Positions 1 to 8,540 of a DNA stretch of 64,000 nt are shown one piece after another; positions within the stretch are counted from its first letter, which is position 1; each line of letters begins with the position of its first letter. Both the position numbers and the translations under genes were made by a program. Under the pieces are notes generated by a model. It was given only the letters and a program-made list of their open reading frames with translations, did no database searches and was not told where the DNA came from. This DNA is from Clostridiales bacterium (GTDB lineage Bacteria > Bacillota > Clostridia > Christensenellales > Pumilibacteraceae). The stretch covers positions 15,387 to 79,386 of the forward strand of contig JAFLVE010000010.1 of the NCBI GenBank assembly GCA_022511445.1. The letters are read 5' to 3'.

Positions 1-683
1 CCGAACGTCTCGTCCATCGTCTTGCCAGAGCCGTATATCCCGTGCATCGACCACACGACAAGCCGAAACTCCTTCATCTTCTCCGCCGTCGCTTCCCCTA
101 TCTCCTTTGTCCCGCACAGCATCCACGGCAGTATTCCCACTCCGTCCGGGAAAACCACTATGCATTCCGTGCACATCTCCCAAAGCGTATGCGTGAACTT
201 CTTTTCGTCCAGCTCGTGCACGTAGTTCATTGCAAGCGTATTCGTCGGGTGGCTGTGCATTACTACCCTGTGTTCGGGGTCCGCCTTTAGTCTCGCCATA
301 TGGCACATTAAGTGCGCCGGCAATTCGCTCGTAGGTCTCCCTCCGTCCTTATATCCCCAGAGTAATTCCGCGCCGTTCTTTACTACTCGTATTATTCCGA
401 GGTTGGTTTCGGGGTCTTCCTTTACGTTCTTAAAGTATTTGCCCGTGCCGGTTACTATGAATATCTTGCCTATTAATGGCATTACGTCAAAGTCCGCTTC
501 GTTTACTCCGGCTAAGGGTATTGTACGCAATACATTTTTTATGTCGAGATACTCCGCTACTTCCTTTTCGTCTAATAGGTAGCTTATATTCCCGCCGTTT
601 CGCTCGTCCCAGCCGAGCCTATACATATTCGCCGTCGTATCGCACATCTCCTTTACGAACGGCGCCGTTACTATGTTCTTCAT
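1..683 (-). CDS. rhaD: Rhamnulose-1-phosphate aldolase, 3' end cut off by the window
   Basis: This class II aldolase splits L-rhamnulose 1-phosphate into dihydroxyacetone phosphate and L-lactaldehyde in the cytoplasm. I translated 227 codons from the ATG at 681-683. They show the family signature: [10 protein letters not shown] near the N-terminus, [15 protein letters not shown] carrying the catalytic Glu, the zinc-binding HSHPTN pair, and [15 protein letters not shown] near the end, which holds the third zinc His. Only about 40-50 C-terminal residues should be missing. An AGAGGA ribosome site overlaps the end of fucO, whose stop lies 9 bases upstream. It is therefore the last visible gene of the rhamnose operon. 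The assignment rests on recognised motifs and on context. Confidence 0.95.
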   Translation of the reverse strand, partial: MKNIVTAPFVKEMCDTTANMYRLGWDERNGGNISYLLDEKEVAEYLDIKNVLRTIPLAGVNEADFDVMPLIGKIFIVTGTGKYFKNVKEDPETNLGIIRVVKNGAELLWGYKDGGRPTSELPAHLMCHMARLKADPEHRVVMHSHPTNTLAMNYVHELDEKKFTHTLWEMCTECIVVFPDGVGILPWMLCGTKEIGEATAEKMKEFRLVVWSMHGIYGSGKTMDETF

Positions 684-692
684 GTCGTCCTC

Positions 693-1841
693 TTAATAAG
701 CTTTTTTGTAAAGCGCCAAAATATCTTTTTGAGTTATCTCTCTCGGATTGCCGCCCGTGCACACGTCCGCGAACGCGTCCTTAGACAGCTGTTCGAGCGC
801 GCTTTCGGGTATATTGATATCGCGCAGTCTTTGGGGAATGTTCAAATCGAGGGAGAGCTTTTTGACCGCTTCCACCGCCGCCGCGGCGCCGCGCTCCGTC
901 GTCATGCCCGTAATATCCACACCCATAGCCTTTGCAATATCGCAATACTTATTGAGCGCCGCGGGCATGTTGTATTCCATAACGATAGGCAAAAGCAACG
1001 CGTTTGCCACGCCGTGCGCTATGTCGAACCTAGCGCCGAGCGGGTGCGCCATGGAGTGAACGCAGCCGAGTCCTACGTTGCTGAAAGCCATGCCCGCAAC
1101 GTACTGAGCGAGCGCCATGTTTTCCCGCGCCGTCATGTTCTTTCCGTTTTCGGTCGCCTCGCGCAGGTTTTTGGAAATAAGCTCGATCGCCTTTAGCTCG
1201 AACATATCCGAAAGCTCCCACGCGCCCTTTGTTATATAGCCCTCTATCGCGTGAGTGAGCGCGTCCATACCCGTTGCGGCGGTAAGACCCTTGGGCATCG
1301 TTGCCATAAGCTCCGCGTCCACTATTGCAAGGACGGGGATATCGTTGGGATCGACGCACACCATTTTTCTGCCCGATTTCTCGTCGGTTATTACGTAGTT
1401 GATGGTAACCTCCGCCGCAGTTCCCGCCGTTGTGGGAAGAGCGATAATAGGCACGCACTTGTTTTTGGTATCCGCAACGCCCTCGAGCGAAACGATATCC
1501 GCAAACTCGGGATTGTTGGCTACTATCGCAATCCCCTTAGAGGTGTCGATAGCCGATCCTCCGCCTATTGCGATGATAAAATCCGCCTTCGACGAAGAAA
1601 ACGCCTTAACGCCGTCTTTAACGTTTTTGACGGTAGGATTCGCTTTAAACTCCGAGAACAACTCGTAAGGAACGCCGCCGAGCTCGCTCGTAACCAAATC
1701 GACCGTGCCGAACTTTAACAAATCCTTGTCGGCGACTATAAACGCTTTTTTAAACCCGCGCCTTGCGATTTCGTTTTTAAGCTCCTTTCTCGCTCCGCTG
1801 CCGAAGTAAGACGTTTCGTTCAAAATGAATCTGTTTGCCAT
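693..1841 (-). CDS. fucO: Lactaldehyde reductase (iron-dependent group III alcohol dehydrogenase)
   Basis: This 382-residue protein, the normal family length, reduces the L-lactaldehyde made by RhaD to 1,2-propanediol and regenerates NAD+. It has the nucleotide-binding GGGSAID (about 93-99), LPTTAGTAAEVT (135-146) and the iron-binding residues D193 and H197 in TGMDALTHAIEGY, plus H262 and H276 in VHSMAHPLGARFDIAHG. Spacing of these ligands matches E. coli FucO. An AAGGGGGT ribosome site precedes the ATG. It starts 11 bases after rhaA stops and ends 9 bases before rhaD starts, so the three are cotranscribed. Placing a propanediol-forming reductase in the operon suggests fermentative rhamnose use. 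No microcompartment genes are visible here. Confidence 0.95.
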   Translation of the reverse strand: MANRFILNETSYFGSGARKELKNEIARRGFKKAFIVADKDLLKFGTVDLVTSELGGVPYELFSEFKANPTVKNVKDGVKAFSSSKADFIIAIGGGSAIDTSKGIAIVANNPEFADIVSLEGVADTKNKCVPIIALPTTAGTAAEVTINYVITDEKSGRKMVCVDPNDIPVLAIVDAELMATMPKGLTAATGMDALTHAIEGYITKGAWELSDMFELKAIELISKNLREATENGKNMTARENMALAQYVAGMAFSNVGLGCVHSMAHPLGARFDIAHGVANALLLPIVMEYNMPAALNKYCDIAKAMGVDITGMTTERGAAAAVEAVKKLSLDLNIPQRLRDINIPESALEQLSKDAFADVCTGGNPREITQKDILALYKKAY

Positions 1842-1852
1842 AGTTTACCCCC

Positions 1853-3094
1853 TTATTTCCTGTCCTTTAAGACTTTATTTTCATATTCTTTTATCTCCGA
1901 CAGATAGTCGGCTTTTACCTTTTCGCGCTTTAAGTACTCGCTCCAAATTATCCCGAGCGGCAGGTCCTTTAATTCCTCCTGCAAAACCATAAGCTCGGTA
2001 AACTCGGCGCTGTCTTGCAATTTCTTTAGCTTATCGTGCGGAAGAAGCAACGCGGTCAAAAGCGCCTTTTGCATAGCGCGCTGACCGGTAACCCAAGCGG
2101 ACAAACGGTTGATCGACGCGTCGAAATAGTCGAGCCCGATTTTTACCTTATTCAAAGCGTCGTTACGCACGATCTCTTTAGCTATCTCTTTAAGCTCGTC
2201 CTCGAAAAGTACGACGTGGTCGCTGTCCCAGCGCACTCCCCTTGTTACGTGAAGCGCAACCGTGTCGTAAAACGCGAGGAGGCTGGGGATTTTGTCGCTT
2301 ACGTATTCGAGCGGGTGGTAATGCCCGTTGTCGAGTAGACAGCAGATATTGTTCTTGGCGGCGTAGATTTGGTAGAACTCGTTACTTCCCACGGTGTAGC
2401 TTTCCACGCCTATTCCGAACACCTTGCTCTCCACGGCGACGCTTACCTTTTTACGGTCGTAGTCGATTGAAAGAATTTCGTCGAGCGATTTTTTTAATCT
2501 CAATCTCGGCGACAGCCTATCCGCGGGAACGTCCTTGTAGCCGTCGGGAATCCAAATATTCATAACCGTGGGCGTGCCGAACTCGTCCGCAAAGTATTCC
2601 GAAATCTTTATGCACGCCTTGCAGTGCTCCACCCAAAACTTTCTCGTTTTTTCGTCGGGCGACGAAAGCGAAAGCCCGTCCTTCATCATAGGATGACCGA
2701 ACATCGTCGGGTTGAAGTCTATGCCGTCGAGGTTTAACTCCTTAGCGAATTTAACCCACGGCTCAAAGTACTTGGGCGCGTACTTGTCGCGGTCGACCTT
2801 GCCCCTGTCGCTTCCGAGCACGGCATAGCTTGCGTGCAGGTTAAGCCGCTTTTTGCCGGGCATAAGCGAAAACGCCTTTTTTATATCCGCTTTAAGCTCT
2901 TCGAAATTCCTTGCCCTACCCGGATAGTCGCCCGTCGTCTGTATCCCGCCCGAAAGACTGTCGCTGCCGTCGAGACCGATTACGTCGTCGCCCTGCCAGC
3001 AGTGAATACTTACGGGAACGTTCTTTAAGACGTCTAGCGCCTTTTCCACGTCCACACCGTAGACCTCGTAAAGTTTTTTTGCTTGTTCGTACAT
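1853..3094 (-). CDS. rhaA: L-rhamnose isomerase
   Basis: This enzyme interconverts L-rhamnose and L-rhamnulose, the first step of the pathway. At 413 residues it is full length (about 419 in E. coli). Recognisable blocks are VSIHCWQGDDVIGLD near the N-terminus, FNPTMFGHPM, and the metal-site segments GIGVESYTVGS, LLDNGHYHP and VRWDSDHV, which carry the Glu, Asp and His ligands of the TIM-barrel active site. A good AGGAG ribosome site precedes the ATG. It follows the truncated rhaB end by 43 bases; that spacer contains the tail of the short repeat described separately. It looks intact and functional. Confidence 0.96.
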   Translation of the reverse strand: MYEQAKKLYEVYGVDVEKALDVLKNVPVSIHCWQGDDVIGLDGSDSLSGGIQTTGDYPGRARNFEELKADIKKAFSLMPGKKRLNLHASYAVLGSDRGKVDRDKYAPKYFEPWVKFAKELNLDGIDFNPTMFGHPMMKDGLSLSSPDEKTRKFWVEHCKACIKISEYFADEFGTPTVMNIWIPDGYKDVPADRLSPRLRLKKSLDEILSIDYDRKKVSVAVESKVFGIGVESYTVGSNEFYQIYAAKNNICCLLDNGHYHPLEYVSDKIPSLLAFYDTVALHVTRGVRWDSDHVVLFEDELKEIAKEIVRNDALNKVKIGLDYFDASINRLSAWVTGQRAMQKALLTALLLPHDKLKKLQDSAEFTELMVLQEELKDLPLGIIWSEYLKREKVKADYLSEIKEYENKVLKDRK

Positions 3095-3125
3095 GGTTAA
3101 TTCTCCTGGATGGATTTAATAAAGA

Positions 3126-3155
3126 TGAGATTCTTCGCTAACGCTCAGAATGACA
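3126..3155. repeat. Short imperfect-palindrome repeat that forms the end of rhaB
   Basis: The plus strand contains GATTCTTCGCT, then AACG, then CTCAGAATGACA. The arms ATTCT and AGAAT pair, with a further GC/GC pair, giving a small imperfect hairpin. From memory, words of this kind (CATTCTGAGCG followed by GCGAAGAATCT) occur many times in some gut-bacterial genomes. Read through on the rhaB strand it encodes the telltale residues CHSER and then a TAG. I saw no second copy in this window, so its repeat status rests on recollection. Confidence 0.6.
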
Positions 3156-4436
3156 AAGCTGTATTTTAAGGTTGCCTATCGCGGTTGCCTCAATAGGCAA
3201 AGCGATTACCTTTATGTTGCATATCTTTTCGGTGAGCGCGTTAAGGTATTTATTCTTCGCGCCGCCGCCTACGATATACAATTGGGAATAGGTTTTGTTT
3301 GTGTTATGCTGCAATTCCTCTATCGCCTGTTTGTAGCCGTGGGCGAGAGATATGTACGCGCAGTTAAAGTAGTCGGCGGTCGTTTGCGGTTTTGCCTTTA
3401 CCATATAATCGAACGCTTCTTTCATACTGTCGGGCGATAAAAATATCTTGTCGTTTATATCCACCCATTCGGTAAAAGCGCTCTTGATCGCCTCTGCCGT
3501 TATCTCGTCCCAAGGCTTATCGGGGCAAAGCTCGGCACGAAGTCGGTTAACCACCCACATACCCATTATGTTCTTTTGGTATCTCGTGTATCCGACGCCG
3601 CCCTCGTTGCTGTAATTGGCCTTTTGGCTGTTTTCGTCCGTTATCGCTTTATCCGCCTTAACGCCGAGCAACGACCAGGTGCCCGACGAAATGTAAAGCG
3701 CGTCGTCCGCCATTGGTATACCCTCGACCGCGCTTGCGGTGTCGTGACTTGCGCAGAGCACGACCTTGATATTTCCGCCCACGCGTTTTTCCACGTCGGG
3801 CTTGAATTTTCCGACAAGCGTACCCGGCGAATACAGTTTTCCGAACAGTCTTTCGGGCAAGCCGAGCTTACTTATTATCCCCATATCGTACGCGCCCGTT
3901 GCGGCGTTTACAAGCCCCGTCGTCGTCGCGTTGGTGTACTCGTGCATTTTAACGCCGGTAAGCACGTAGTTAAGATATTCAGGTATCATTAAAAAGTCGG
4001 TTGCGCCTTGCAGTCTGCCCTTTTGCAAATCGTCGTAAAGCTGATATATCGAATTGAACGGCTGAAACTGTATGCCCGTTTTGGAATACAGCTCGCTGAA
4101 AGGAATCTTTCCGTGCACCCTGTCTATTATCTTTTCGGTGCGGGAGTCGCGGTAGGAGTAGCACGGCGCGATAACCTCGCTTCCGTTTAACAGTACGTAG
4201 TCGACGCCCCAAGTGTCTATCGCGAGGCTGTCTATATCGGGATATTTTTTTATCGCCTCTTTTATGCCGATTATTACGTTTTCGGTAAGCTCGTCTATAT
4301 CCCATACAAGAGCTTGCGCGTTTTTTACACCGTTATTAAAACGGTACACCTCGTCTGTTTGTATACCGCCGTCGCGGCAGCCCACGATATGTCTGCCGCT
4401 TGACGCCCCTATATCTATTGCAAGATAATGCTTCAT
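3138..4436 (-). CDS. rhaB: Rhamnulokinase, C-terminus replaced by repeat sequence
   Basis: This FGGY-type sugar kinase phosphorylates L-rhamnulose with ATP. It shows IDIGASSGRH at the N-terminus, DTWGVDYVLL, the catalytic-Asp segment CASHDTASAVEG, YISSGTWSLLGV and the ATP-site segment YIVGGGAKNKYLN. The last homologous residues are IEATAIGNLKIQL. After them the frame runs straight into the short repeat, reads CHSER and stops, giving 432 residues where relatives usually have about 465-490. The lost part would be the final helices of domain II, so activity may persist or be weakened. It is the first gene of the operon. The ATG at 4436 has no ribosome site and sits 9 bases after a promoter -10 element. 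Confidence 0.9.
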   Translation of the reverse strand: MKHYLAIDIGASSGRHIVGCRDGGIQTDEVYRFNNGVKNAQALVWDIDELTENVIIGIKEAIKKYPDIDSLAIDTWGVDYVLLNGSEVIAPCYSYRDSRTEKIIDRVHGKIPFSELYSKTGIQFQPFNSIYQLYDDLQKGRLQGATDFLMIPEYLNYVLTGVKMHEYTNATTTGLVNAATGAYDMGIISKLGLPERLFGKLYSPGTLVGKFKPDVEKRVGGNIKVVLCASHDTASAVEGIPMADDALYISSGTWSLLGVKADKAITDENSQKANYSNEGGVGYTRYQKNIMGMWVVNRLRAELCPDKPWDEITAEAIKSAFTEWVDINDKIFLSPDSMKEAFDYMVKAKPQTTADYFNCAYISLAHGYKQAIEELQHNTNKTYSQLYIVGGGAKNKYLNALTEKICNIKVIALPIEATAIGNLKIQLCHSER

Positions 4437-4445
4437 AACTGATTT

Positions 4446-4474
4446 ATATTACCACATTCGAACAAAAGTTGCAA
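4446..4474 (-). promoter_or_regulatory. SigA promoter of the rhamnose operon (leaderless)
   Basis: On the minus strand TTGCAA (4469-4474) and TAATAT (4446-4451) are separated by exactly 17 bases. Only nine bases lie between the -10 box and the rhaB ATG, so transcription would begin within about 0-4 bases of the start codon. There is no Shine-Dalgarno sequence. Both facts point to a leaderless message. Confidence 0.7.
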
Positions 4475-4499
4475 TAGATAATCGAATAATGAGTAAATA

Positions 4500-4558
4500 T
4501 TGCAAAATCAATCAAAAAAATATTGCGTTTCGCTTCGTTTCTTGCAAAATCAATCAAA
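4500..4558. repeat. Two direct 17-bp repeats upstream of the rha promoter, candidate operator
   Basis: The word TTGCAAAATCAATCAAA occurs at 4500-4516 and again at 4542-4558, 42 bases apart, which is four helical turns. It begins with the palindromic hexamer TTGCAA, which also forms the promoter -35 box at 4469-4474. This arrangement upstream of an inducible sugar operon is what one expects for paired activator or repressor sites. The regulator gene is not in this window. Confidence 0.5.
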
Positions 4559-4639
4559 TTGAACAGCCGGAAACATTTTTACCGAAGGAATAACCCGACC
4601 TTAACGCCGCAAAAACGGCTATATATTCACTCTTACCCA

Positions 4640-6652
4640 TTACTCGGGTATAAACTTATCGGTAAAAAGCGTGGTGCCGCTTCCCGCCGCGCCCACCGCG
4701 CCGCCGAAGTCGTTTACTACATGGTTAATCGCACCGTTGCCGTTAAGCCTTACGGTTGCGATATGGTTAATGGCGATGCCCGACTTATTCGGCGCGGTGA
4801 TTGCGCTGTCGAGAACGATTCCGCCGTTATGGAAGTTGGAGTATATACCGAGACCGCTTGCGCTGAACGAGTTCACGTTTTCGTCCACCATGATAGACGA
4901 AAAACCTTTGCGCTCTCCGTCCATCCACTCGGCTTGGCTCGGCACGTCGTAGGCAATCTCGCTTTGGTAGAAAAACAGCTTACCGCCCTCTCCGTACCAC
5001 TCGACGTTGTGCCCCTTGTAGTGCTCCGCCATAAGCGCGTACGCCGTAACGTTATCGCCGTATATTTTTACGCCGGTTTCTCCGTCGTTTACGTCCCAGC
5101 CGACGCCGTAGCCTCTGTCATTTGCGGGACCGTGATCGGCGCGCCATATCCACAGATTGTCGCACGTGGTACCGTAGCCGTAAATTACGAGCGAGGCGTC
5201 AGCCGCGGAACGCGCATACGACCCGCCTACGCGGAAATAGCAGTCGTAAAGACTCGCGCCAACCGTGGTCGAGTTTTCCGTGCCTACCGATACGAGCACG
5301 TCGCTTTTCGTCTCGCCCGCGTCGAAAAGGATTCCCGCTACCGTAACGCCGACAGAATCTCCCACCGTAAGACAGGCGTTGCCCGCGGTCGGAGTGATTG
5401 TGGCAAGCCCCAGTCCGAGTATGACGGCGTCGTCACAATCTACCTCTACCGCCTTATCGAAGGAATACACACCGGGCGTGAACACGACCGACTTTCCCTT
5501 CGAAATAGCCGCGTTTACCGTGTCGGCTGTGTCGCGGTCGGAGCGGGCAAAATAAATTTGCTCCTCGGGGATAAAGCTTTCTATGCGCGATCCGCCGCCC
5601 GTCCAGGAGCAGCCCACTCTGTCCTCGCGCAGCGCGGGAACGGCTATTCTGTATCCGTTTGTTTTGTCGAAGGTAAGAAAGGGCTTTTCTCTTATAGACG
5701 ACGCGTCCTCCACCGTGTACTTTAAGGACGGATAACTGCCGACGGGCGGTTTGTTAACGCCGGAAAAGCACATATTCCAAACGTTGCCGCTCCAAGAAGA
5801 CCACTCGCAGTTGCGCGAAAGCCATTGCTGTTGGGAGCCCGAATTAACTTGGCCGGATATTCTCGAGTCGGCAAGCATTCCGCCGCTTGCGTATCCGCCC
5901 GAATCGTGCAAATTCAGATTTCCGCTAATATCCACCGCGCGGAGAGAAACGCCCTGCGAAACCGCCCAGGTCGTATTGCTGCGGACGGATAGATTTTCCG
6001 CGCCCCGCCAAAAGTTTATAAGCGCATGCGCGCCGTTCCCCTCGCCGCGGTTAAGACAGGACAGCGACGAAACAGAGGTGTCGGTAGGACTTGTCCCAAG
6101 CCCGAAAACGGTGGTGTAGTAGCCTACGGATATTCCTATATCGTCGTCGTATTCGCCCGGTTTAAGCAAAAAGGAATATCTGCCGTTTGAAAACTCGTCG
6201 TCCACCGTGCGCGAATGTATTGCCGAAAAAAGATTCTTTACCGAGGAAACGTCGTCGTCGGGAGAAAATACGTAAACGTTCTGCCCGAACATCTCTATTT
6301 CCTCGCCGAGGTTACTAAACGTTTTAAGCGTTTTGCCGTCGCCGTCCGACAAAACCACCTTGTAATAACAATAATGCTCGGCGTCGGTGAATTTATTCCC
6401 TTCGGGATTGCGGCCGACAAGAGTGTAATCGCCGAATCTCGAACCCGATTTATAAACCGAAAAATCGACGTCCTTAACGTTCTGCCAGGACAGCGTTACC
6501 CCCTTCTCCGTCGAAACAAGCGATATTTCCACCTCGTCTACGCTGACGTACCGCGGCTTTTCCTCCGCACAGCCGACAAAGGAAAAGCTAAACGCCGCGA
6601 CTAAAAGCGCGGTTATAACATATTTTTTTACGACAGTGCGTTCTCTCCCCAT
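4640..6652 (-). CDS. Secreted beta-helix lipoprotein with N-terminal Fn3-like domain
   Basis: This 670-residue protein has a lipoprotein signal (a hydrophobic stretch ending in SFVGC). A short Fn3-like domain follows at about 40-110 (ISLVSTEKGVTLSWQNV). The remainder is a right-handed beta-helix. Segments such as LINFWRGAENLSV, GSQQQWLSRN, VWNMCFSGVN, FTPGVYSFDKA, LGLGLATITP and WIWRADHG match bacterial secreted proteins often labelled 'coagulation factor 5/8 type domain' or, wrongly, 'adenylyl cyclase'. That family's substrate is unknown to me, but the fold is typical of carbohydrate-active exo-enzymes. A GGAG ribosome site precedes the ATG. It lies just upstream of the rha operon on the same strand, so it might release rhamnose-containing sugars; that is inference. 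Confidence 0.8.
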   Translation of the reverse strand: MGRERTVVKKYVITALLVAAFSFSFVGCAEEKPRYVSVDEVEISLVSTEKGVTLSWQNVKDVDFSVYKSGSRFGDYTLVGRNPEGNKFTDAEHYCYYKVVLSDGDGKTLKTFSNLGEEIEMFGQNVYVFSPDDDVSSVKNLFSAIHSRTVDDEFSNGRYSFLLKPGEYDDDIGISVGYYTTVFGLGTSPTDTSVSSLSCLNRGEGNGAHALINFWRGAENLSVRSNTTWAVSQGVSLRAVDISGNLNLHDSGGYASGGMLADSRISGQVNSGSQQQWLSRNCEWSSWSGNVWNMCFSGVNKPPVGSYPSLKYTVEDASSIREKPFLTFDKTNGYRIAVPALREDRVGCSWTGGGSRIESFIPEEQIYFARSDRDTADTVNAAISKGKSVVFTPGVYSFDKAVEVDCDDAVILGLGLATITPTAGNACLTVGDSVGVTVAGILFDAGETKSDVLVSVGTENSTTVGASLYDCYFRVGGSYARSAADASLVIYGYGTTCDNLWIWRADHGPANDRGYGVGWDVNDGETGVKIYGDNVTAYALMAEHYKGHNVEWYGEGGKLFFYQSEIAYDVPSQAEWMDGERKGFSSIMVDENVNSFSASGLGIYSNFHNGGIVLDSAITAPNKSGIAINHIATVRLNGNGAINHVVNDFGGAVGAAGSGTTLFTDKFIPE

Positions 6653-6680
6653 ATACCGCTCCGAATATTATTCTAAGCGT

Positions 6681-6689
6681 ATTATAGCA
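6681..6689 (-). promoter_or_regulatory. Extended -10 promoter of the beta-helix lipoprotein gene
   Basis: The minus strand reads TGC directly before a perfect TATAAT (6681-6686), an extended -10 element. The -35 at the right spacing is poor (TATCAA). The predicted 5' leader is about 20 bases and contains the GGAG ribosome site. Confidence 0.55.
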
Positions 6690-6782
6690 CACTTTCGGAA
6701 ATATTGATAGCGTTTTTCAACCGTTGTTCAAAAAATCAAAACTCGAAAACAATCGTCGAGTTAGCCCCACCAATCGCCGCAT

Positions 6783-6816
6783 AAAAAATCGGCAACCGCA
6801 AGTTCGGCCGCCGATT
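6783..6816 (-). terminator. Rho-independent terminator of the DUF2779 gene
   Basis: On the minus strand AATCGGC pairs with GCCGATT, with an inner CCG/CGG pairing, and the stem is followed by TTTTTT. It lies 27 bases after the stop of the gene that ends at 6843. Confidence 0.75.
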
Positions 6817-6842
6817 AAACTATATATATATTATTGTCGGTA

Positions 6843-8354
6843 TTACGCGCGGGCGGCGCGAACAAGCTCCTGCCAGATTTTAACAAGAACAAATGTATCG
6901 AGCTCGCAGTGCTTTAAAAGATTGCGCTCGGCAATTTTGCGCTCGGTATCGGGCATTCGTTTCAGCTCGGTGGAAAAAAGCACCATCGCCTCCCTGCCGG
7001 TATGAACGCCCTCGAGCCTGCCGTAGTCGAGTTCGGGATCGTCGGGGAATATCGCCGGCAGCACGCTTCTTATCGAAAACGACCCGCCCATTTCCCGTTT
7101 GTAATAATGTCCCTCCTTAAACGGTTCGAGCAAATCCTTTATGTTGTTATTGATTTTTGTAAGCTGCGGAGCAAGGTCGGGGAAAATATCGGCAAGCTCG
7201 TTGAGAATGGTACACTCGAATTTTTTGTTATATGCGAGCAAGCACGCGCCTTCGGGAATCGTCTTTACGAGCCGCTCCGCAAACTCGCGCCGAGGATCGC
7301 TCTCCGGCCGTCCCAAAAACTCCAAGTGCTTTATCTCGCCGTCCTCCGCTTCAAGCGCGTGCAGCGAGTATTGCACGGGAATCATCTGGAACGGGCGGGT
7401 ACCGGAGTACAGCGGAACGGGCGGCTTTACCACCTCGAAATCGATAAAATACAGCGGAAAAGATAGCGATTTCAAAAACGCATTTATCCCTTTCCTGTTT
7501 ACGTACGTACCGCTCTCGTCGAGCGCAAGCTCTAACCGCCGCTTCACTTTACCGTTGAACCTCGTGTCGCCGTCCGTTACGCCGGAAGAGCAATCGGCCG
7601 TTTTGCCGTGCGGCACTTTTGCGCTTGCCGTCGGCATGTGATACAAATCAACCGACGACGGCGACGAAAGCTGTCCTCCGCAATAATTCCAATATCCGCA
7701 CTTGTGCGAATGGGCGCAAGGATGCGACAAGTCGGTATTCGGCTCGTCGTCCGAAAAAAGCGTTTCCTTTGCGCGGAGCAAATCTCTTTCCGTCCTTCCT
7801 CCCCACTTTTTTACAAGCGCGGAAACGTCGGTTATGTTAAACAGCTTGTGAATATCTATTTCTCCGTCAAGAACGTACTCGTCGTTTATCGTCACGACGT
7901 AAACTCCGTCAACCGCAATACCGAGACTGTCGAGTATGTACTTTCTATAGCACATGTCGATTATGTCGTCGTACTTATCGGAAATCGTGCCGCTCGTTAC
8001 CGCATAAACCGAATATCCGTTTTGAGTCTTTTTAAGTATGTCGACGGCGCAATAAAACCCGTCGTAAACAAACGCCGCGCCGCAAATAACGGTTTGCCCT
8101 TCCGCAATGTACTTGCGGGTCAGCTCTGCCGCGCTCTCTAAACCGTCTCCGTCGGGAGAAGGGGCGGGCACTTCGACATAAACACCGAAAAGCCCCTTTG
8201 CAAGATTGTAAACGTCCTTTCCCGTCCCCACGTATGCATGGTACGCCTCGACGGACGCATTCTGATTATACACGTCTATCTTGTGCTCGTGAAGCCAGCT
8301 CGCCTTGGGGCACTGTTTAAACTCGCTGAATTTTGATTTACAGAAAACTACCAT
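6843..8354 (-). CDS. DUF2779 protein: Cas4/RecB-like Cys-cluster nuclease region plus DnaQ-like exonuclease region
   Basis: A 503-residue soluble protein. The N-terminal half begins LxxSKFSEFKQCP-like and ends with CAHSHKCGYWNYC, a four-cysteine layout like the iron-sulfur clusters of Cas4, AddB and RecB-type nucleases. It has AVDIL where a PD-(D/E)xK acidic residue would lie. The C-terminal half is the DUF2779 region: YFIDFEVVKPPVPLY (DxE), TRPFQMIPVQYSLH, CLLAYNKKFE, SFSIRSVLPA and a final HCELDTFVLVKI, matching the acidic residues of DnaQ-fold exonucleases. It is monocistronic, with its own promoter and terminator. The cellular role of the family is not established to my knowledge; nucleic-acid processing or defence is plausible. 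Confidence 0.8.
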   Translation of the reverse strand: MVVFCKSKFSEFKQCPKASWLHEHKIDVYNQNASVEAYHAYVGTGKDVYNLAKGLFGVYVEVPAPSPDGDGLESAAELTRKYIAEGQTVICGAAFVYDGFYCAVDILKKTQNGYSVYAVTSGTISDKYDDIIDMCYRKYILDSLGIAVDGVYVVTINDEYVLDGEIDIHKLFNITDVSALVKKWGGRTERDLLRAKETLFSDDEPNTDLSHPCAHSHKCGYWNYCGGQLSSPSSVDLYHMPTASAKVPHGKTADCSSGVTDGDTRFNGKVKRRLELALDESGTYVNRKGINAFLKSLSFPLYFIDFEVVKPPVPLYSGTRPFQMIPVQYSLHALEAEDGEIKHLEFLGRPESDPRREFAERLVKTIPEGACLLAYNKKFECTILNELADIFPDLAPQLTKINNNIKDLLEPFKEGHYYKREMGGSFSIRSVLPAIFPDDPELDYGRLEGVHTGREAMVLFSTELKRMPDTERKIAERNLLKHCELDTFVLVKIWQELVRAARA

Positions 8355-8377
8355 AAACGCCTCTCGAGGTTTATAAT

Positions 8378-8406
8378 ATTTTATCGAATATCGGGCGGCG
8401 TGTCAA
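8378..8406 (-). promoter_or_regulatory. SigA promoter of the DUF2779 gene
   Basis: The minus strand has a perfect TTGACA (8401-8406), a 17-base spacer and TAAAAT (8378-8383). The ATG at 8354 follows about 24 bases later, with an AGAGG ribosome site between. Confidence 0.8.
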
Positions 8407-8471
8407 GGATATTCCCAAACCCGACAGAGTCGTTCGTCACGTTTAACTTTTTTGAGATTGGTTAAAATCAC

Positions 8472-8530
8472 TTCGGAGACAAAAACAAAAAGGAGAAATG
8501 CACGGCGGAAGTCTCCGAAAAGCCGTGTAA
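8472..8530 (+). promoter_or_regulatory. Structured leader with two competing stems and a 10-codon upstream ORF
   Basis: TTCGGAGAC (8472-8480) can pair with GTCTCCGAA (8511-8519) over nine bases, enclosing a strong AAAGGAG ribosome site. CACGGC (8501-8506) can instead pair with GCCGTG (8522-8527). The two stems interleave, so only one can form comfortably. The ribosome site is correctly spaced for an ATG at 8498 that opens a 10-codon ORF (MHGGSLRKAV, stop at 8528-8530). The real gene starts at 8541 without its own good ribosome site. This could be translational coupling, a conformational switch, or a hairpin that brings the distal ribosome site near the ATG. Confidence 0.5.
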
Positions 8531-8540
8531 GTAAACAGAT

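Noticed and set aside
8472-8527. A stable H-type pseudoknot made from the two leader stems.
   Set aside because: Only two bases would be left to cross a nine-pair stem, which is sterically unlikely. Mutually exclusive hairpins fit better.
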